From Providencia rustigianii DSM 4541 (GTDB lineage Bacteria; Pseudomonadota; Gammaproteobacteria; Enterobacterales; Enterobacteriaceae), in the NCBI RefSeq assembly GCF_000156395.1, contig NZ_GG703818.1:770426-834425 (forward strand): DNA of 64,000 nt, read 5' to 3'. Below the pieces are notes generated by a model. That model was given only the letters and a program-made list of their open reading frames with translations, did no database searches and was not told the origin of the DNA. Made by a program: the position numbers and the translations under genes. Shown piece after piece: positions 9,189-19,088 of the stretch (positions within the stretch are counted from its first letter, which is position 1; every line of letters starts with the position of its first letter).

Positions 9189-10187
9189 TTAATTCGTTTT
9201 TTTCTTCTCTAAAGCTGCATTAACTTCATCCATTAACTTGGAATAAGTTTGGATACCACCCGCAATATACACCGCTGATGAATCTAAATAAGTCACTTGA
9301 CCTTTTTCCCATGCAGAGGTTTTTCTCACTAATGCATTATCTAGCACATCTGCGGCAGGTTGAGCATCTTTAGCACCGATCGCATTATCGCGGTCGATAA
9401 CAAATAACCAGTCTGGGTTAAGTTTCAGCAATAATTCTGAACTGACGATATTACCGTGACGACCTGTATCTTCAGTAAATACATACGCAGGTTCGAAACC
9501 TAATACGTCAAAGATAAATCCAAAGCGAGAACCTGGACCATAAGCAGAAATTTTGCCACCACTCACTAAAATGACCATCGCTTTACCTGCGGTTGGTGCT
9601 TTAGCTTTAATGCCATCAATTTTGCCTTTGAAATCAGAAACTAATTTATCTGCTTCTGCTTGTTTACCGAATAAGTTACCCAGTAAAGTTGTACGTTCCA
9701 TCAAGCTATCAATAAAACGTTTGTTATCGATATCTAAAGAAATCGTTGGAGCAACGCCACTTAATTTATCGTAAGCATCACGTGCACGGCTTCCGCCTAA
9801 AATCACATCTGGCTTAGCGCTGCTGATGGTTTCATACGCAGGCTCAAATAAGCTACCGCCATTGATATATTCTGAAGTGCTATATTTTTCTAAAAACTTA
9901 GGGAAATGGGCATTAGTTTGTGGAACACCAATAATTGGAACACCTAACGCATCAATGATGTCAAGGGTTTCCATGTTCATCACAAACACACGTTGAGGAT
10001 GGCTAGGAATTTCAGTTTTGCCTTGAGCATGCTCAACCACAACCGTTTGGCTTTCTGCTGTTTTATTCTCAGCTGCTTGTTTTTCTGCGACTGGGGCTGT
10101 GCTTTGTGTTTCTTTAGCGTTATCACAACCTGCTAAAGCGACTACGGACAACAATGCAATACCTGAAACTAATGATTTAGCGAACAT
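9189..10187 (-). CDS. Siderophore ABC transporter periplasmic binding lipoprotein
   Basis: This 332-residue protein starts with a lipoprotein signal peptide and lipobox L-A-G-C (Cys21), so it should be tethered to a membrane on the periplasmic side. A Glu/Gln/Ala-rich linker follows (about 22-50), then a type III periplasmic binding fold with segments such as GKTEIPSHPQRVFVMNM and PDVILGGSRARDAY. It captures the ferric-siderophore delivered by an outer-membrane receptor, which is not in this window. It is the first gene of the importer operon, and two overlapping Fur-like boxes lie 88-112 bases upstream of its start. It resembles the FatB/CeuE/YclQ/VctP group. Confidence 0.87.
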   Translation of the reverse strand: MFAKSLVSGIALLSVVALAGCDNAKETQSTAPVAEKQAAENKTAESQTVVVEHAQGKTEIPSHPQRVFVMNMETLDIIDALGVPIIGVPQTNAHFPKFLEKYSTSEYINGGSLFEPAYETISSAKPDVILGGSRARDAYDKLSGVAPTISLDIDNKRFIDSLMERTTLLGNLFGKQAEADKLVSDFKGKIDGIKAKAPTAGKAMVILVSGGKISAYGPGSRFGFIFDVLGFEPAYVFTEDTGRHGNIVSSELLLKLNPDWLFVIDRDNAIGAKDAQPAADVLDNALVRKTSAWEKGQVTYLDSSAVYIAGGIQTYSKLMDEVNAALEKKKTN

Positions 10188-10274
10188 TTAAAGCTCTCCC
10201 ATCTTTCAATATGTTTATCGTTAGTCATGAAATTAACGACCCGAAGATGGCGGTTATCTTACATGAAACATAGC

Positions 10275-10299
10275 GCTAATGATATTAGTTTGCATTTGC
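10275..10299 (-). promoter_or_regulatory. Overlapping Fur-like boxes upstream of the siderophore importer
   Basis: Read on the minus strand, the two 19-base windows 10281-10299 and 10275-10293 each match the classical Fur consensus GATAATGATAATCATTATC at 12 of 19 positions. They are offset by 6 bases, the usual Fur spacing. A TAATAT -10-like element lies within them, with TTAACG 16 bases upstream as a possible -35. This predicts repression by Fe-Fur. Confidence 0.55.
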
Positions 10300-10389
10300 A
10301 TTTCGTTAAAAAATGACACAAAGCACAAAAACATCAATTCGCTATAGTTAATAGAGAAGAAAGCATCTTTTTATGTTAGAGAGGTCTCT

Positions 10390-12051
10390 ATGAAGCAAGA
10401 ATGGTGGAAATCCGCTGTCGTTTACCAAATTTATCCCAAAAGCTTTTATGACTATAATGACGATGGTATTGGAGACTTAGCAGGGATCACTGCAAAGCTC
10501 GATTATATTCACTCGTTAGGTGTCAATGTCATCTGGCTGTGCCCTATTTTCCAATCCCCAATGCAAGACAATGGTTATGATATTGCAGACTATGACCGTA
10601 TCGACCCCATTTTTGGTACAAATGAAGATTTAGATACCTTAATCGAACAAGCTGCCCAACGCGGGATTAAAATTGTTCTCGACTTAGTACTCAACCACAC
10701 TTCAAATCAGCATCCGTGGTTCCAAGCCGCTATTGCAGATCCCCATAGTCCCTACGCCGATTATTATCAATTTATCGAATGGGATTACCCAGCCCCCCCC
10801 AATAATTTACGGACTTATTTTGATTGCCCAGTCTGGACTCGCATCCCCAATAGTTCTCGCTGGTATTTCAACTCTTTTGGGCCTGAACAACCCGATATTA
10901 ATTGGGAAAACCCACAATTGCGCCAAGAAATTATCCAGATGATTAACCGCTGGATAGCCAAAGGTGTTGCCGGTTTTCGCATTGATGCCATTGGGAATAT
11001 TAAAAAATCACCAGAAGCACTTTCTGTACATCGATTTCCTGCCGATCGTGAAGATGGCTCTGCATCCTTAGTACCTTGGGTGGTCAATCAACCGGGAATT
11101 CTTGACTGGCTTAACGAACTTGCCGACCAAACATTTCGCCCCGCCAATGTCATGACCGTTGCTGAAATCGATGTACCACCGCAAGATCTTGCCGCCTATG
11201 TAGGGGAAAATGGCGTATTTTCGATGGTATTCGATTTCAGTATTGCCAACCTTGATATCACCAACCAGCCACCATTTACGATTTCACCGATCACTGGAGA
11301 GCGACTCAAACCTCTCTTTATTAATAGCCAGCTCACAACTCAACAAGTCGGCTGGGGAGCGCCCTATTTAGAAAACCATGATCAGCCTCGTTCCCTGAGT
11401 AAATTTTTACCTGAAAATGCCCCCACACTCGCCGCCGCAAAAATGCTCGCCACATTTTTATTAACTCAGCGGGGAACACCATTTATTTATCAAGGACAAG
11501 AGATTGGCATGATCAACTGCCCCATGACACTCGAAGAGCATGATGATCTTCACTTGTTCAAGCTGTATCAATGGGGAGCTCAGCAAGGCTATACCGAATC
11601 CCAAATGATGGATTATTTTGCTAAGCGCAGCCGCGATAATGCTCGCACTCCGTTCCAATGGAATAGCCAGATAAATGCTGGATTCACAAATGGGAGACCA
11701 TGGCTAAAAGTCAATCCTAACTATCTTGATATCAATGCCGAATCTCAACAGCAACACGCTGGCTCCTTATTCACCTTTTACCAGCAATTAATTACCCTAC
11801 GCCGCCATTCAGCTATCAGCGATATTCTTATTGAGGGGGAGTTTCAAGAAATTGAAGCGCCAGAATCGGTTATTGCTTATCGCCGAAGACTACAGAAACG
11901 GTCTATTGATATTTATTGTAACTTTAGTCAACAGCCTCAGCGTATTAACCAAACCTATTCCCATGTTTATTTCAATAATATGCAGGATGTCTTCATTCAA
12001 TCCTCAAAAATTATCTTACAACCTTATCAATCAATAATTTTTGAAATCTAA
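10390..12051 (+). CDS. GH13 alpha-glucosidase (oligo-1,6-glucosidase type)
   Basis: This 553-residue glycoside hydrolase family 13 enzyme is predicted to release glucose from short alpha-glucosides in the cytosol. The start WWKSAVVYQIYPKSFYD, the motif DLVLNHTS (region I), GFRIDAI with the nucleophile Asp near residue 198, VAEID with the acid Glu near 258, and ENHDQPRS with the third Asp near 331 are all present. It resembles MalL/DexB-type enzymes more than trehalose-6-phosphate hydrolase, but the substrate is uncertain. It lies directly upstream of the glycogen operon and on the same strand, suggesting a role in processing glycogen- or maltodextrin-derived oligosaccharides. The 287-base gap to glgB suggests separate promoters. 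Confidence 0.85.
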   Translation: MKQEWWKSAVVYQIYPKSFYDYNDDGIGDLAGITAKLDYIHSLGVNVIWLCPIFQSPMQDNGYDIADYDRIDPIFGTNEDLDTLIEQAAQRGIKIVLDLVLNHTSNQHPWFQAAIADPHSPYADYYQFIEWDYPAPPNNLRTYFDCPVWTRIPNSSRWYFNSFGPEQPDINWENPQLRQEIIQMINRWIAKGVAGFRIDAIGNIKKSPEALSVHRFPADREDGSASLVPWVVNQPGILDWLNELADQTFRPANVMTVAEIDVPPQDLAAYVGENGVFSMVFDFSIANLDITNQPPFTISPITGERLKPLFINSQLTTQQVGWGAPYLENHDQPRSLSKFLPENAPTLAAAKMLATFLLTQRGTPFIYQGQEIGMINCPMTLEEHDDLHLFKLYQWGAQQGYTESQMMDYFAKRSRDNARTPFQWNSQINAGFTNGRPWLKVNPNYLDINAESQQQHAGSLFTFYQQLITLRRHSAISDILIEGEFQEIEAPESVIAYRRRLQKRSIDIYCNFSQQPQRINQTYSHVYFNNMQDVFIQSSKIILQPYQSIIFEI

Positions 12052-12128
12052 AATAGTTTAAAATACAATTTAATACTCAAAATAAGCGTAATAAAGAAAT
12101 TGGCAGTAATAAATAATATCACTTTAAT

Positions 12129-12146
12129 AATAAGCCGCTTATTTCA
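12129..12146 (+). terminator. Weak hairpin after the alpha-glucosidase gene
   Basis: AATAAG (12129-12134) and CTTATT (12138-12143) flank a 3-base loop and are followed by TTT. A related AATAAGCGCTTTATT lies just after. The stem is short and AT-rich, so this is only a possible terminator. Confidence 0.3.
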
Positions 12147-12338
12147 TCTTAATAAGCGCTTTATTTACATCAAATTCTTTTAATTGATAACCTAATAATA
12201 TTATTTAAAAACAAAATAACATATTGTTATTTAAGGTTTTTATTTTCAAATTCACTTGAATTTGTGAAGTTCATCAAATATAAATTAAATAACTTAAGTA
12301 AAGTCTAAATAGCGCATTAAATCTTTGAGGTTATTTAT

Positions 12339-14333
12339 TTGCAAAATATTAATCCGAACGTTATTCAAAAAATAACTTCAGAGTGTTTGTCTATATCCAA
12401 TTCACATTCAGACACTCAACAAATCCATATTGGCTTTTTTAGCGTAGGCACTCTCATTCGAGATGTTGATGGCTGGCTCTTGGCAGAAGGCACCCACTTA
12501 CGTCCCTATGAATGTCTTGGTGCCCACCCCGTCAACTGCGACGGTGTTGACGGGGTGATTTTTTCTTTATGGGCGCCGAATGCGCAAAAAGTTTCTGTGA
12601 TTGGTGAGTTTAATCAGTGGGATGGTCGTTACCATCCGATGGTACTACGCCAAGAAACGGGCATTTGGGAGCGTTTTATTCCTAGAGTAACCGTTGGACA
12701 AGCCTATAAATATGAATTGATAGATAACCAAGGGCACCTGCGCGTTAAAGCGGATCCCTATGCACTCAAAAGTCGTTTATTTCCCCATGTGGAATCGATA
12801 ATCACTGAACTGCCTGCCAAACGAGCTCAAACATCACAGACAGCTCAATGCGAGCATTCTCAAGCACCGATATCAATCTATGAAGTTCACTTAGGATCAT
12901 GGCGTCGCCACACCCATAATAATGGCTGGCTCAGTTATCGGCAGCTCGCGGAACAATTGATCCCCTATGTTGTCGATATGGGATTTACGCATATTGAATT
13001 ATTACCCATTACCGAACATCCTTTCGATGGGTCATGGGGTTATCAACCCATTGGGCTCTATTCCCCTACGAGTCGCTTTGGTAGCCTCGACGATTTTATT
13101 TACCTGATTGAAACCGCCCACCAGCACCATATCAACGTGATCCTTGATTGGGTTCCTGCGCACTTTCCCAGTGATGAATATGGATTAGTGCAATTTGATG
13201 GTACTGCACTGTATGAGTATGCAGACCCTCGCGAAGGTTTTCATCAAAATTGGAATACGCTGATTTATAACTATAGCCGCTACGAAGTGGCCAATTTCCT
13301 CGCTGGCAATGCCCTCTATTGGCTAGAACGTTTTGGTGTTGATGGCCTACGAGTTGATGCCGTTAGCTCGATGATTTATCGAGATTACAGCCGTAATGAG
13401 GGGGAATGGCTACCCAATAAATTTGGCGGAAAAGAGAATCTCGAAGCTCTCGACTTTCTGCGTTATACCAACCAAATAATTAAAGAAAACTGCCCCAATT
13501 CCATCATGATTGCTGAAGAATCCACCGCATTTCCTCGGGTCACTGACAGTATCCAAAATCATGGATTAGGCTTTGATTTTAAATGGAATTTAGGCTGGAT
13601 GAACGACACACTCAGCTACATGTCCCTCGACCCTATCTATCGCCAATATCATCATCATCAAATGACCTTTGGCATGTTTTACGCTCACAGTGAGCGTTAT
13701 ATTTTGCCACTTTCCCATGATGAAGTGGTGCATGGGAAAGGTTCACTTCTTGGAAAAATGCCCGGGGATACATGGCAAAAGTTCGCTAACTTACGCGCTT
13801 ATTATGGGTTTATGTGGGGGCATCCAGGTAAAAAACTGCTATTTATGGGGGGCGAATTTGCACAGGGGCGCGAATGGGATCACGATCGTAGCCTCGATTG
13901 GCACCTTCTCGATCCACAGTTTGATGGTTGGCACTCTGGCGTACAAAACCTTGTGCGGGATCTTAACCACTGTTACCGACAAAATTTGCCACTATACCAA
14001 CACGATAATACGACTAATGGCTTTGAATGGCTGGTTGTGGATGACCATAAAAACTCTGTTTTTGCCTTTTTACGCCGTGACAATGAAGGAAATGAAATTC
14101 TTGTGGTCGCGAATTTCACACCGGAAATTCGTCACTCTTACCGCATCGGTATCCACCAGCAAGGGCGGTATCAAGAACTCATCAATACTGACTCCCACTA
14201 TTATCGTGGCAGTAATACCGGAAATCTGGGCGTCATTGAAAGTGACCCCATTCAGGCTCATGGCAAAAACCATTCTCTCTGTTTAGTACTCCCTCCTTTA
14301 GCCACGTTATATCTAAAACGAGAGTCCAAATAA
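12339..14333 (+). CDS. glgB: 1,4-alpha-glucan branching enzyme, shortened N-terminus
   Basis: GlgB introduces alpha-1,6 branches into growing glycogen. The product is 664 residues. Remembered E. coli GlgB (728) aligns from residue 38 here (about 103 in E. coli) to the end, so about 65 residues, most of the first beta-sandwich domain N1, are missing. The second carbohydrate-binding module (about 70-150), the catalytic barrel with nucleophile Asp near 338 (GLRVDAV), acid Glu near 392 (AEEST) and SHDEVVHGK, and the C-terminal domain are intact. The start is a TTG at 12339 preceded by GAGG at 12327-12330. No in-frame upstream extension encoding N1 was found. It is the first gene of glgBXCAP. Confidence 0.92.
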   Translation: MQNINPNVIQKITSECLSISNSHSDTQQIHIGFFSVGTLIRDVDGWLLAEGTHLRPYECLGAHPVNCDGVDGVIFSLWAPNAQKVSVIGEFNQWDGRYHPMVLRQETGIWERFIPRVTVGQAYKYELIDNQGHLRVKADPYALKSRLFPHVESIITELPAKRAQTSQTAQCEHSQAPISIYEVHLGSWRRHTHNNGWLSYRQLAEQLIPYVVDMGFTHIELLPITEHPFDGSWGYQPIGLYSPTSRFGSLDDFIYLIETAHQHHINVILDWVPAHFPSDEYGLVQFDGTALYEYADPREGFHQNWNTLIYNYSRYEVANFLAGNALYWLERFGVDGLRVDAVSSMIYRDYSRNEGEWLPNKFGGKENLEALDFLRYTNQIIKENCPNSIMIAEESTAFPRVTDSIQNHGLGFDFKWNLGWMNDTLSYMSLDPIYRQYHHHQMTFGMFYAHSERYILPLSHDEVVHGKGSLLGKMPGDTWQKFANLRAYYGFMWGHPGKKLLFMGGEFAQGREWDHDRSLDWHLLDPQFDGWHSGVQNLVRDLNHCYRQNLPLYQHDNTTNGFEWLVVDDHKNSVFAFLRRDNEGNEILVVANFTPEIRHSYRIGIHQQGRYQELINTDSHYYRGSNTGNLGVIESDPIQAHGKNHSLCLVLPPLATLYLKRESK

Positions 14334-16288
14334 TGAAAAAATTTGAACTACTCAAAGGAAAGCCACAGCCACTAGGTAGCCATTCTGACAGTCTTGGCAC
14401 TAACTTTGCCCTCTACAGCGAGCATGCTAAAAAAATAGAATTATGTCTGTTCAATGCCCAAGATATAGAAACCTGTTATTCACTATACCGAGGAAAAAAC
14501 CATATTTGGCATGGTTATTTAGTGGGTGCTCACTCTGGCTTACATTATGGTTATCGCGCCTATGGTGAGTGGGACCCGACCCAAGGTTTACGTTTTGATC
14601 CTAATAATCTGCTGATTGACCCCTACTGCCGGGCAATTAGTGACAAACAAAATCCTCGCTCCATCGTGATGAATGAATCCTACGACTGGCAAGATGACCT
14701 TGCACCAAAGACTCCATGGGCAGAAACGATTATGTATGAAGCTCATGTTCGAGGGTTAACTCAGTTACATCCCAATATTCCCTCAAAAATCCGAGGCAGC
14801 TACGCCGCCATTGCTCACCCCGCAATCATTCACCATCTCACTGATTTAGGCATCACGGCGCTTGAGCTACTCCCTGTTCAACTCCATTTGGATGAGCCCA
14901 ACTTAATCCAACGCCAACTGACCAATTATTGGGGCTATAACCCCCTAGCCCCCTTTGCCATCGAACCTGATTATTGGTCAGGGCAAGCTGGCACTACCCC
15001 GCTAAGTGAATTTCGCGATATGGTCAAAGCCCTACACCGTGCAGGAATTGAAGTTATTTTAGACATCGTATTTAACCACAGTGCCGAATTAGATAATGCA
15101 GCGCCGACGCTTTGTTTTCGCGGGTTAGATAACCCCACCTACTATTGGCTAACCGAGACAGGCGAAAACCAAAATTGGACGGGTTGCGGCAATACATTAA
15201 ACCTGTCCCAGCCACCCACCATCCAATGGGTTCTTGATTGTCTCCATTTTTGGGCATTAGAGTGCCATGTTGATGGCTTTCGTTTTGATCTTGCCACCGT
15301 ACTGGGTAGAAAACCGACATTTACCCCTCGGTCTCCACTATTAACCGCCATTATTCACGACCCGATTCTGAGTGAACTCAAGTTAATTGCCGAACCTTGG
15401 GATCTCGGTAACGGCGGATACCAACTTGGTCAATTTCCAGCCCCGTTTGCCGAATGGAACGATCGATTTCGTGATGATATTCGCCAATTTGCCTTACACG
15501 GTACAATCCCAATCGGGATTTTTGCCAACCGCTTTGCTGGCTCAAGAGATCTCTTTCCCCAGCCCCACCACCAAAGCTATGTTTCAATCAATAAAATCAC
15601 CGCCCACGATGGCTTTACCTTACGAGATTTGGTCAGTTTCAATCACAAACATAACCATGCCAATGGGGAAGATAATCGCGATGGTAATAATCAAAACTAC
15701 AGCCATAACCACGGCTATGAAGGGCTTGATGCGCCGGATAAAATTCAGCAATGTCGTCAGCAAAGCCAGCGAAATTTATTGACTCTTTTATTATTGTCGT
15801 TAGGTACGCCAATGCTGCTGGCAGGAGATGAGTTAGGGCATAGCCAGCAAGGTAATAATAATGCCTATTGCCAAGATTCAGCCATTAGCTGGCTTAACTG
15901 GCGAAAACAGGACAAAAATTTATCTCACTTTACTGCACAATTAATCTCACTGAGAAAACAGATTTTAGCCCTAAATTCTGAGAAATGGTGGGTATCCCAA
16001 CCGCCAATCAACGATGTGGAATGGCTAGACGCACAAGGTGAGCCACTCACAATTGACCAGTGGCATCAATTTATTCCCCTACAAATTATTCTTTCTGGTC
16101 AATGGCTACTACAAATTAATTTAACGGAGCAGCCATATTCAATCATTTATCCTGATGGAAATTGGCATCCTGTCGCCCCTGTTATTCATCATGCTTGCAA
16201 TACCGCCATACAAACTCTTCATCCAAAAACAATCAATCTGCTACAGAACATCCCCCTTTCTGACCCTGCATTATCAAGGAGATTATAA
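14333..16288 (+). CDS. glgX: Glycogen debranching enzyme
   Basis: This 651-residue GH13 isoamylase-type enzyme hydrolyses the alpha-1,6 linkages of phosphorylase-limit branches. It has an N-terminal CBM48 region, GFRFDLA with the nucleophile Asp near residue 318, IAEPWD with the acid Glu near 353, and [16 protein letters not shown] near 420. The ENRDG-type loop ([13 protein letters not shown]) is typical of GlgX. The length matches E. coli GlgX (657). Its ATG overlaps the glgB stop (TAATG), giving tight translational coupling. Confidence 0.93.
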   Translation: MKKFELLKGKPQPLGSHSDSLGTNFALYSEHAKKIELCLFNAQDIETCYSLYRGKNHIWHGYLVGAHSGLHYGYRAYGEWDPTQGLRFDPNNLLIDPYCRAISDKQNPRSIVMNESYDWQDDLAPKTPWAETIMYEAHVRGLTQLHPNIPSKIRGSYAAIAHPAIIHHLTDLGITALELLPVQLHLDEPNLIQRQLTNYWGYNPLAPFAIEPDYWSGQAGTTPLSEFRDMVKALHRAGIEVILDIVFNHSAELDNAAPTLCFRGLDNPTYYWLTETGENQNWTGCGNTLNLSQPPTIQWVLDCLHFWALECHVDGFRFDLATVLGRKPTFTPRSPLLTAIIHDPILSELKLIAEPWDLGNGGYQLGQFPAPFAEWNDRFRDDIRQFALHGTIPIGIFANRFAGSRDLFPQPHHQSYVSINKITAHDGFTLRDLVSFNHKHNHANGEDNRDGNNQNYSHNHGYEGLDAPDKIQQCRQQSQRNLLTLLLLSLGTPMLLAGDELGHSQQGNNNAYCQDSAISWLNWRKQDKNLSHFTAQLISLRKQILALNSEKWWVSQPPINDVEWLDAQGEPLTIDQWHQFIPLQIILSGQWLLQINLTEQPYSIIYPDGNWHPVAPVIHHACNTAIQTLHPKTINLLQNIPLSDPALSRRL

Positions 16289-17610
16289 TGTCTGAGAATC
16301 CGTCCTTTGCGCCTCATTCGGATATCCTACAGCGGCAGATGCTTGCCAAAATGTTACCGAATAAGACTGTGGCACTGGTTCTAGCTGGAGGAAAAGGAAG
16401 CCGCTTAAAAGCACTGACTCAGAAACAACCCAAACCATCCCTATTTTTTGGCGGTAAATTTCGCATTATCGATTTCACCTTATCCAACTGCGTCAATTCA
16501 GGCATTTATCGGGTCGGAGTATTAACCCAATATTATTCCCATTCCTTGATCCAGCATATTCAACACAGTTGGTCGTTTCTCAATGGAAAAAATAACGAAT
16601 TTATTGAAATTTTACCGGCACAACAGAAACAAAATACCGATGGTTGGTACTTGGGTACTGCGGATGCCATTTTTCAAAATCTCGATATTATCCGTCGCTA
16701 CCAAGCCCAATACATCATTGTGTTAGCCGGGGATCATATCTATAAAATGGATTACTCCCGCATGCTCGTCGACCATGTGGAAAAAGGCAGCCAATGCACC
16801 ATCGCCTGTATTGAAGTTCCCTATTCTAGCGCCTCCGAGTTTGGCATTATGGCGATCAATGAAAATGAGCAGATTATTAATTTTATTGAAAAACCGGCGA
16901 AGCCTCCCACGATCCCGGGGAATCCGATGGTTTCATTAGCCAGCATGGGGATCTATGTGTTTAATGCCCAATACCTGTACCAACTCTTAGCTGAAGAGAA
17001 TCAATTACCAGAAACCCAACATGATTTCGGTAAAAATTTGATCCCCAAAGCCGTCAAACAAGGAACGGCATGGGCGCACCCATTTAGCCGATCATGTGTA
17101 TTTTCCCATTTTAATGCAGGATCAGCCCCCTACTGGCGAGATGTCGGCACTATCGATGCTTATTGGAGTGCCAATATTGATCTGGTTTCCGCCAAACCTG
17201 AATTGGATATGTATGATCCCAACTGGTCGATTCGTACGACTCACGCCCCCTTTGCCCCAGCGCGTTTTATTCAAGGGGAGCACCAGCATCCTCCCATGAT
17301 AATTAATTCCCTGATTAATGCCGGTTCAATTATTGAAGATGCCATGGTCACCCATTCTGTGATTTTTCATGATGTTCGTGTCAATGCCCATAGCCATATT
17401 GATTCTTGCGTTCTATTACCTGAAGTCTCTGTGGGATTATCCTGCCGTTTAAGGCGCTGTATTGTGGATAATGGCTGTAATTTACCGAATGGACTCATTG
17501 TTGGAGAAGATCCCCAATTCGATGCTCAGCGTTTTTATCGCTCAGAAGGTGGCGTGGTCCTCATTACCCAAGAAATGCTTACGCGTCTTGACCCTCAATG
17601 GAGAGAATAA
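16288..17610 (+). CDS. glgC: Glucose-1-phosphate adenylyltransferase (ADP-glucose pyrophosphorylase)
   Basis: This 440-residue enzyme makes ADP-glucose from ATP and glucose 1-phosphate, the committed and allosterically controlled step of glycogen synthesis. The nucleotidyltransferase loop [12 protein letters not shown] spans residues 33-44, followed by [15 protein letters not shown]. The GDHIYKMDY motif near residue 148 binds metal, and the C-terminal left-handed beta-helix (about 300-440) is present. The start overlaps the glgX stop (TAATG). Length and sequence agree with enterobacterial GlgC. Confidence 0.94.
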   Translation: MSENPSFAPHSDILQRQMLAKMLPNKTVALVLAGGKGSRLKALTQKQPKPSLFFGGKFRIIDFTLSNCVNSGIYRVGVLTQYYSHSLIQHIQHSWSFLNGKNNEFIEILPAQQKQNTDGWYLGTADAIFQNLDIIRRYQAQYIIVLAGDHIYKMDYSRMLVDHVEKGSQCTIACIEVPYSSASEFGIMAINENEQIINFIEKPAKPPTIPGNPMVSLASMGIYVFNAQYLYQLLAEENQLPETQHDFGKNLIPKAVKQGTAWAHPFSRSCVFSHFNAGSAPYWRDVGTIDAYWSANIDLVSAKPELDMYDPNWSIRTTHAPFAPARFIQGEHQHPPMIINSLINAGSIIEDAMVTHSVIFHDVRVNAHSHIDSCVLLPEVSVGLSCRLRRCIVDNGCNLPNGLIVGEDPQFDAQRFYRSEGGVVLITQEMLTRLDPQWRE

Positions 17611-19067
17611 TGCGAATCTTGCACGCCTGTTCAGAACTGTTCCCTCTCTTAAAAACTGGCGGTTTGGCGGATGTGCTTGGAGCACTTCCTCAAGCACAAA
17701 TTGCTGAAGGAGCTGATGTCCGTTTAGTGCTCCCCGGTTTTCCTGCTCTATTAGACGCGATCCAACATACATTAGTCGGGCAAGTCTTCGATACATTTGC
17801 AGGGCAAGTTGCTTTGCGTTTTGGTACCTGCGATGGTGTCGGAATTTATCTTATTGATGCACCACACCTCTATCAAAGAGCGGGCAGCCCCTATCATAAT
17901 GATGAGCTTCACGATTATGCGGATAATTACCTGCGTTTTGCATTACTCGGGTGGATTGCCTGCGAACTAGCGTGTGGATTAGATCCTCAGTGGCGGGCTG
18001 AAATTGTGCATGCCCACGATTGGCATGCGGGGTTAACAGCAGCTTATCTTGCTGCACGTGGTTATCCCGCACCTTGCGTTTTCACTGTGCATAATCTCGC
18101 TTATCAAGGGTTATTTTCGCCTAAACATTTTTCAGTATTACAGTTGCCTCGAGCCTTTTTCTCCCCCGAAGGCTTAGAGTTTTATGGGCAAATTTCTTAC
18201 CTCAAAGCGGGGCTGTTTTACGCCAACAAAATTACCTTTGTCAGTCCAACCTACGCGAAAGAAGTGACAACCCCTGAATATGGCAATGGGCTTGCTGACC
18301 TACTGAAACAGCGGCAATCCCAACATAGACTTGTCGGGATCCTCAATGGCGTAGATTATCAAATTTGGGAGCCACAAATTGACCCCCTGATCCCCCACAA
18401 CTATGCTCGGCAAAATATGCTGGGCAAAGGGATCTGCAAAATGACCCACCAGCGTGAGAGCGGATTAAGTGTCACGGACAAAGTCCCGCTCTTTGTGGTT
18501 ATTAGCCGCTTGAGTACCCAAAAAGGGCTAGATTTGCTACTGGAAGTGGTTCCCGAATTATTACGCCAAGGGGGACAACTTTCAGTACTTGGCAGCGGAG
18601 ATCATGACTTACAAGCCGCCTTTGAGCTGTTAGCTTTGCATCATCCGAAGCAAGTCTCTGTAGTGATTGGTTACGATGAACCTCATGCCCATAAACTCAT
18701 TGCAGCCGCCGATGTGATTGTGGTGCCTAGCCGTTATGAACCTTGCGGTTTGACACAGCTTTACGGCTTAAAATATGGTGCGCTCCCGCTAGTTCGTCAT
18801 ACCGGTGGTTTAGCCGATACTGTATGTGATTGTTCCCTCGAAAATCTTGCTGATCGCTCTGCCACCGGTTTCGTGTTCCATGACTACCATGGCTATCGCT
18901 CCCAACATGGAAAAACCACTGAACTCAATGATGCGGTACGCCGAGTATTTGCATTGTGGAACGAACCCACCCGCTGGAAACGGGTTCGTCGCCAAGGAAT
19001 GAAAATGGATTTTAGCTGGCAAATATCCGCTAAAAAATACCTCGATCTGTACCAAAACCTTCTCTAA
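17610..19067 (+). CDS. glgA: Glycogen synthase (ADP-glucose)
   Basis: This 485-residue GT5 glycosyltransferase extends alpha-1,4 chains from ADP-glucose. The N-terminal substrate motif KTGGLADV is at residues 15-22, HAHDWHAG near 135, and the C-terminal [17 protein letters not shown] near 378. The ATG at 17610 is chosen over the in-frame ATG at 17598, because it overlaps the glgC stop (TAATG), is preceded by GAGAG, and gives the usual start of GlgA. It is the fourth coupled gene of the operon. Confidence 0.93.
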   Translation: MRILHACSELFPLLKTGGLADVLGALPQAQIAEGADVRLVLPGFPALLDAIQHTLVGQVFDTFAGQVALRFGTCDGVGIYLIDAPHLYQRAGSPYHNDELHDYADNYLRFALLGWIACELACGLDPQWRAEIVHAHDWHAGLTAAYLAARGYPAPCVFTVHNLAYQGLFSPKHFSVLQLPRAFFSPEGLEFYGQISYLKAGLFYANKITFVSPTYAKEVTTPEYGNGLADLLKQRQSQHRLVGILNGVDYQIWEPQIDPLIPHNYARQNMLGKGICKMTHQRESGLSVTDKVPLFVVISRLSTQKGLDLLLEVVPELLRQGGQLSVLGSGDHDLQAAFELLALHHPKQVSVVIGYDEPHAHKLIAAADVIVVPSRYEPCGLTQLYGLKYGALPLVRHTGGLADTVCDCSLENLADRSATGFVFHDYHGYRSQHGKTTELNDAVRRVFALWNEPTRWKRVRRQGMKMDFSWQISAKKYLDLYQNLL

Positions 19068-19088
19068 CCACCCATATTGGAGCCGATC

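Noticed and set aside
13669-14286. 205-codon frame inside glgB
   Set aside because: Wrong frame of a conserved enzyme, with no ribosome binding site and a composition like a frameshifted translation.
17598-17609. Earlier ATG for glgA
   Set aside because: The ATG at 17610 overlaps the glgC stop, matches other junctions in the operon and gives the usual N-terminus.
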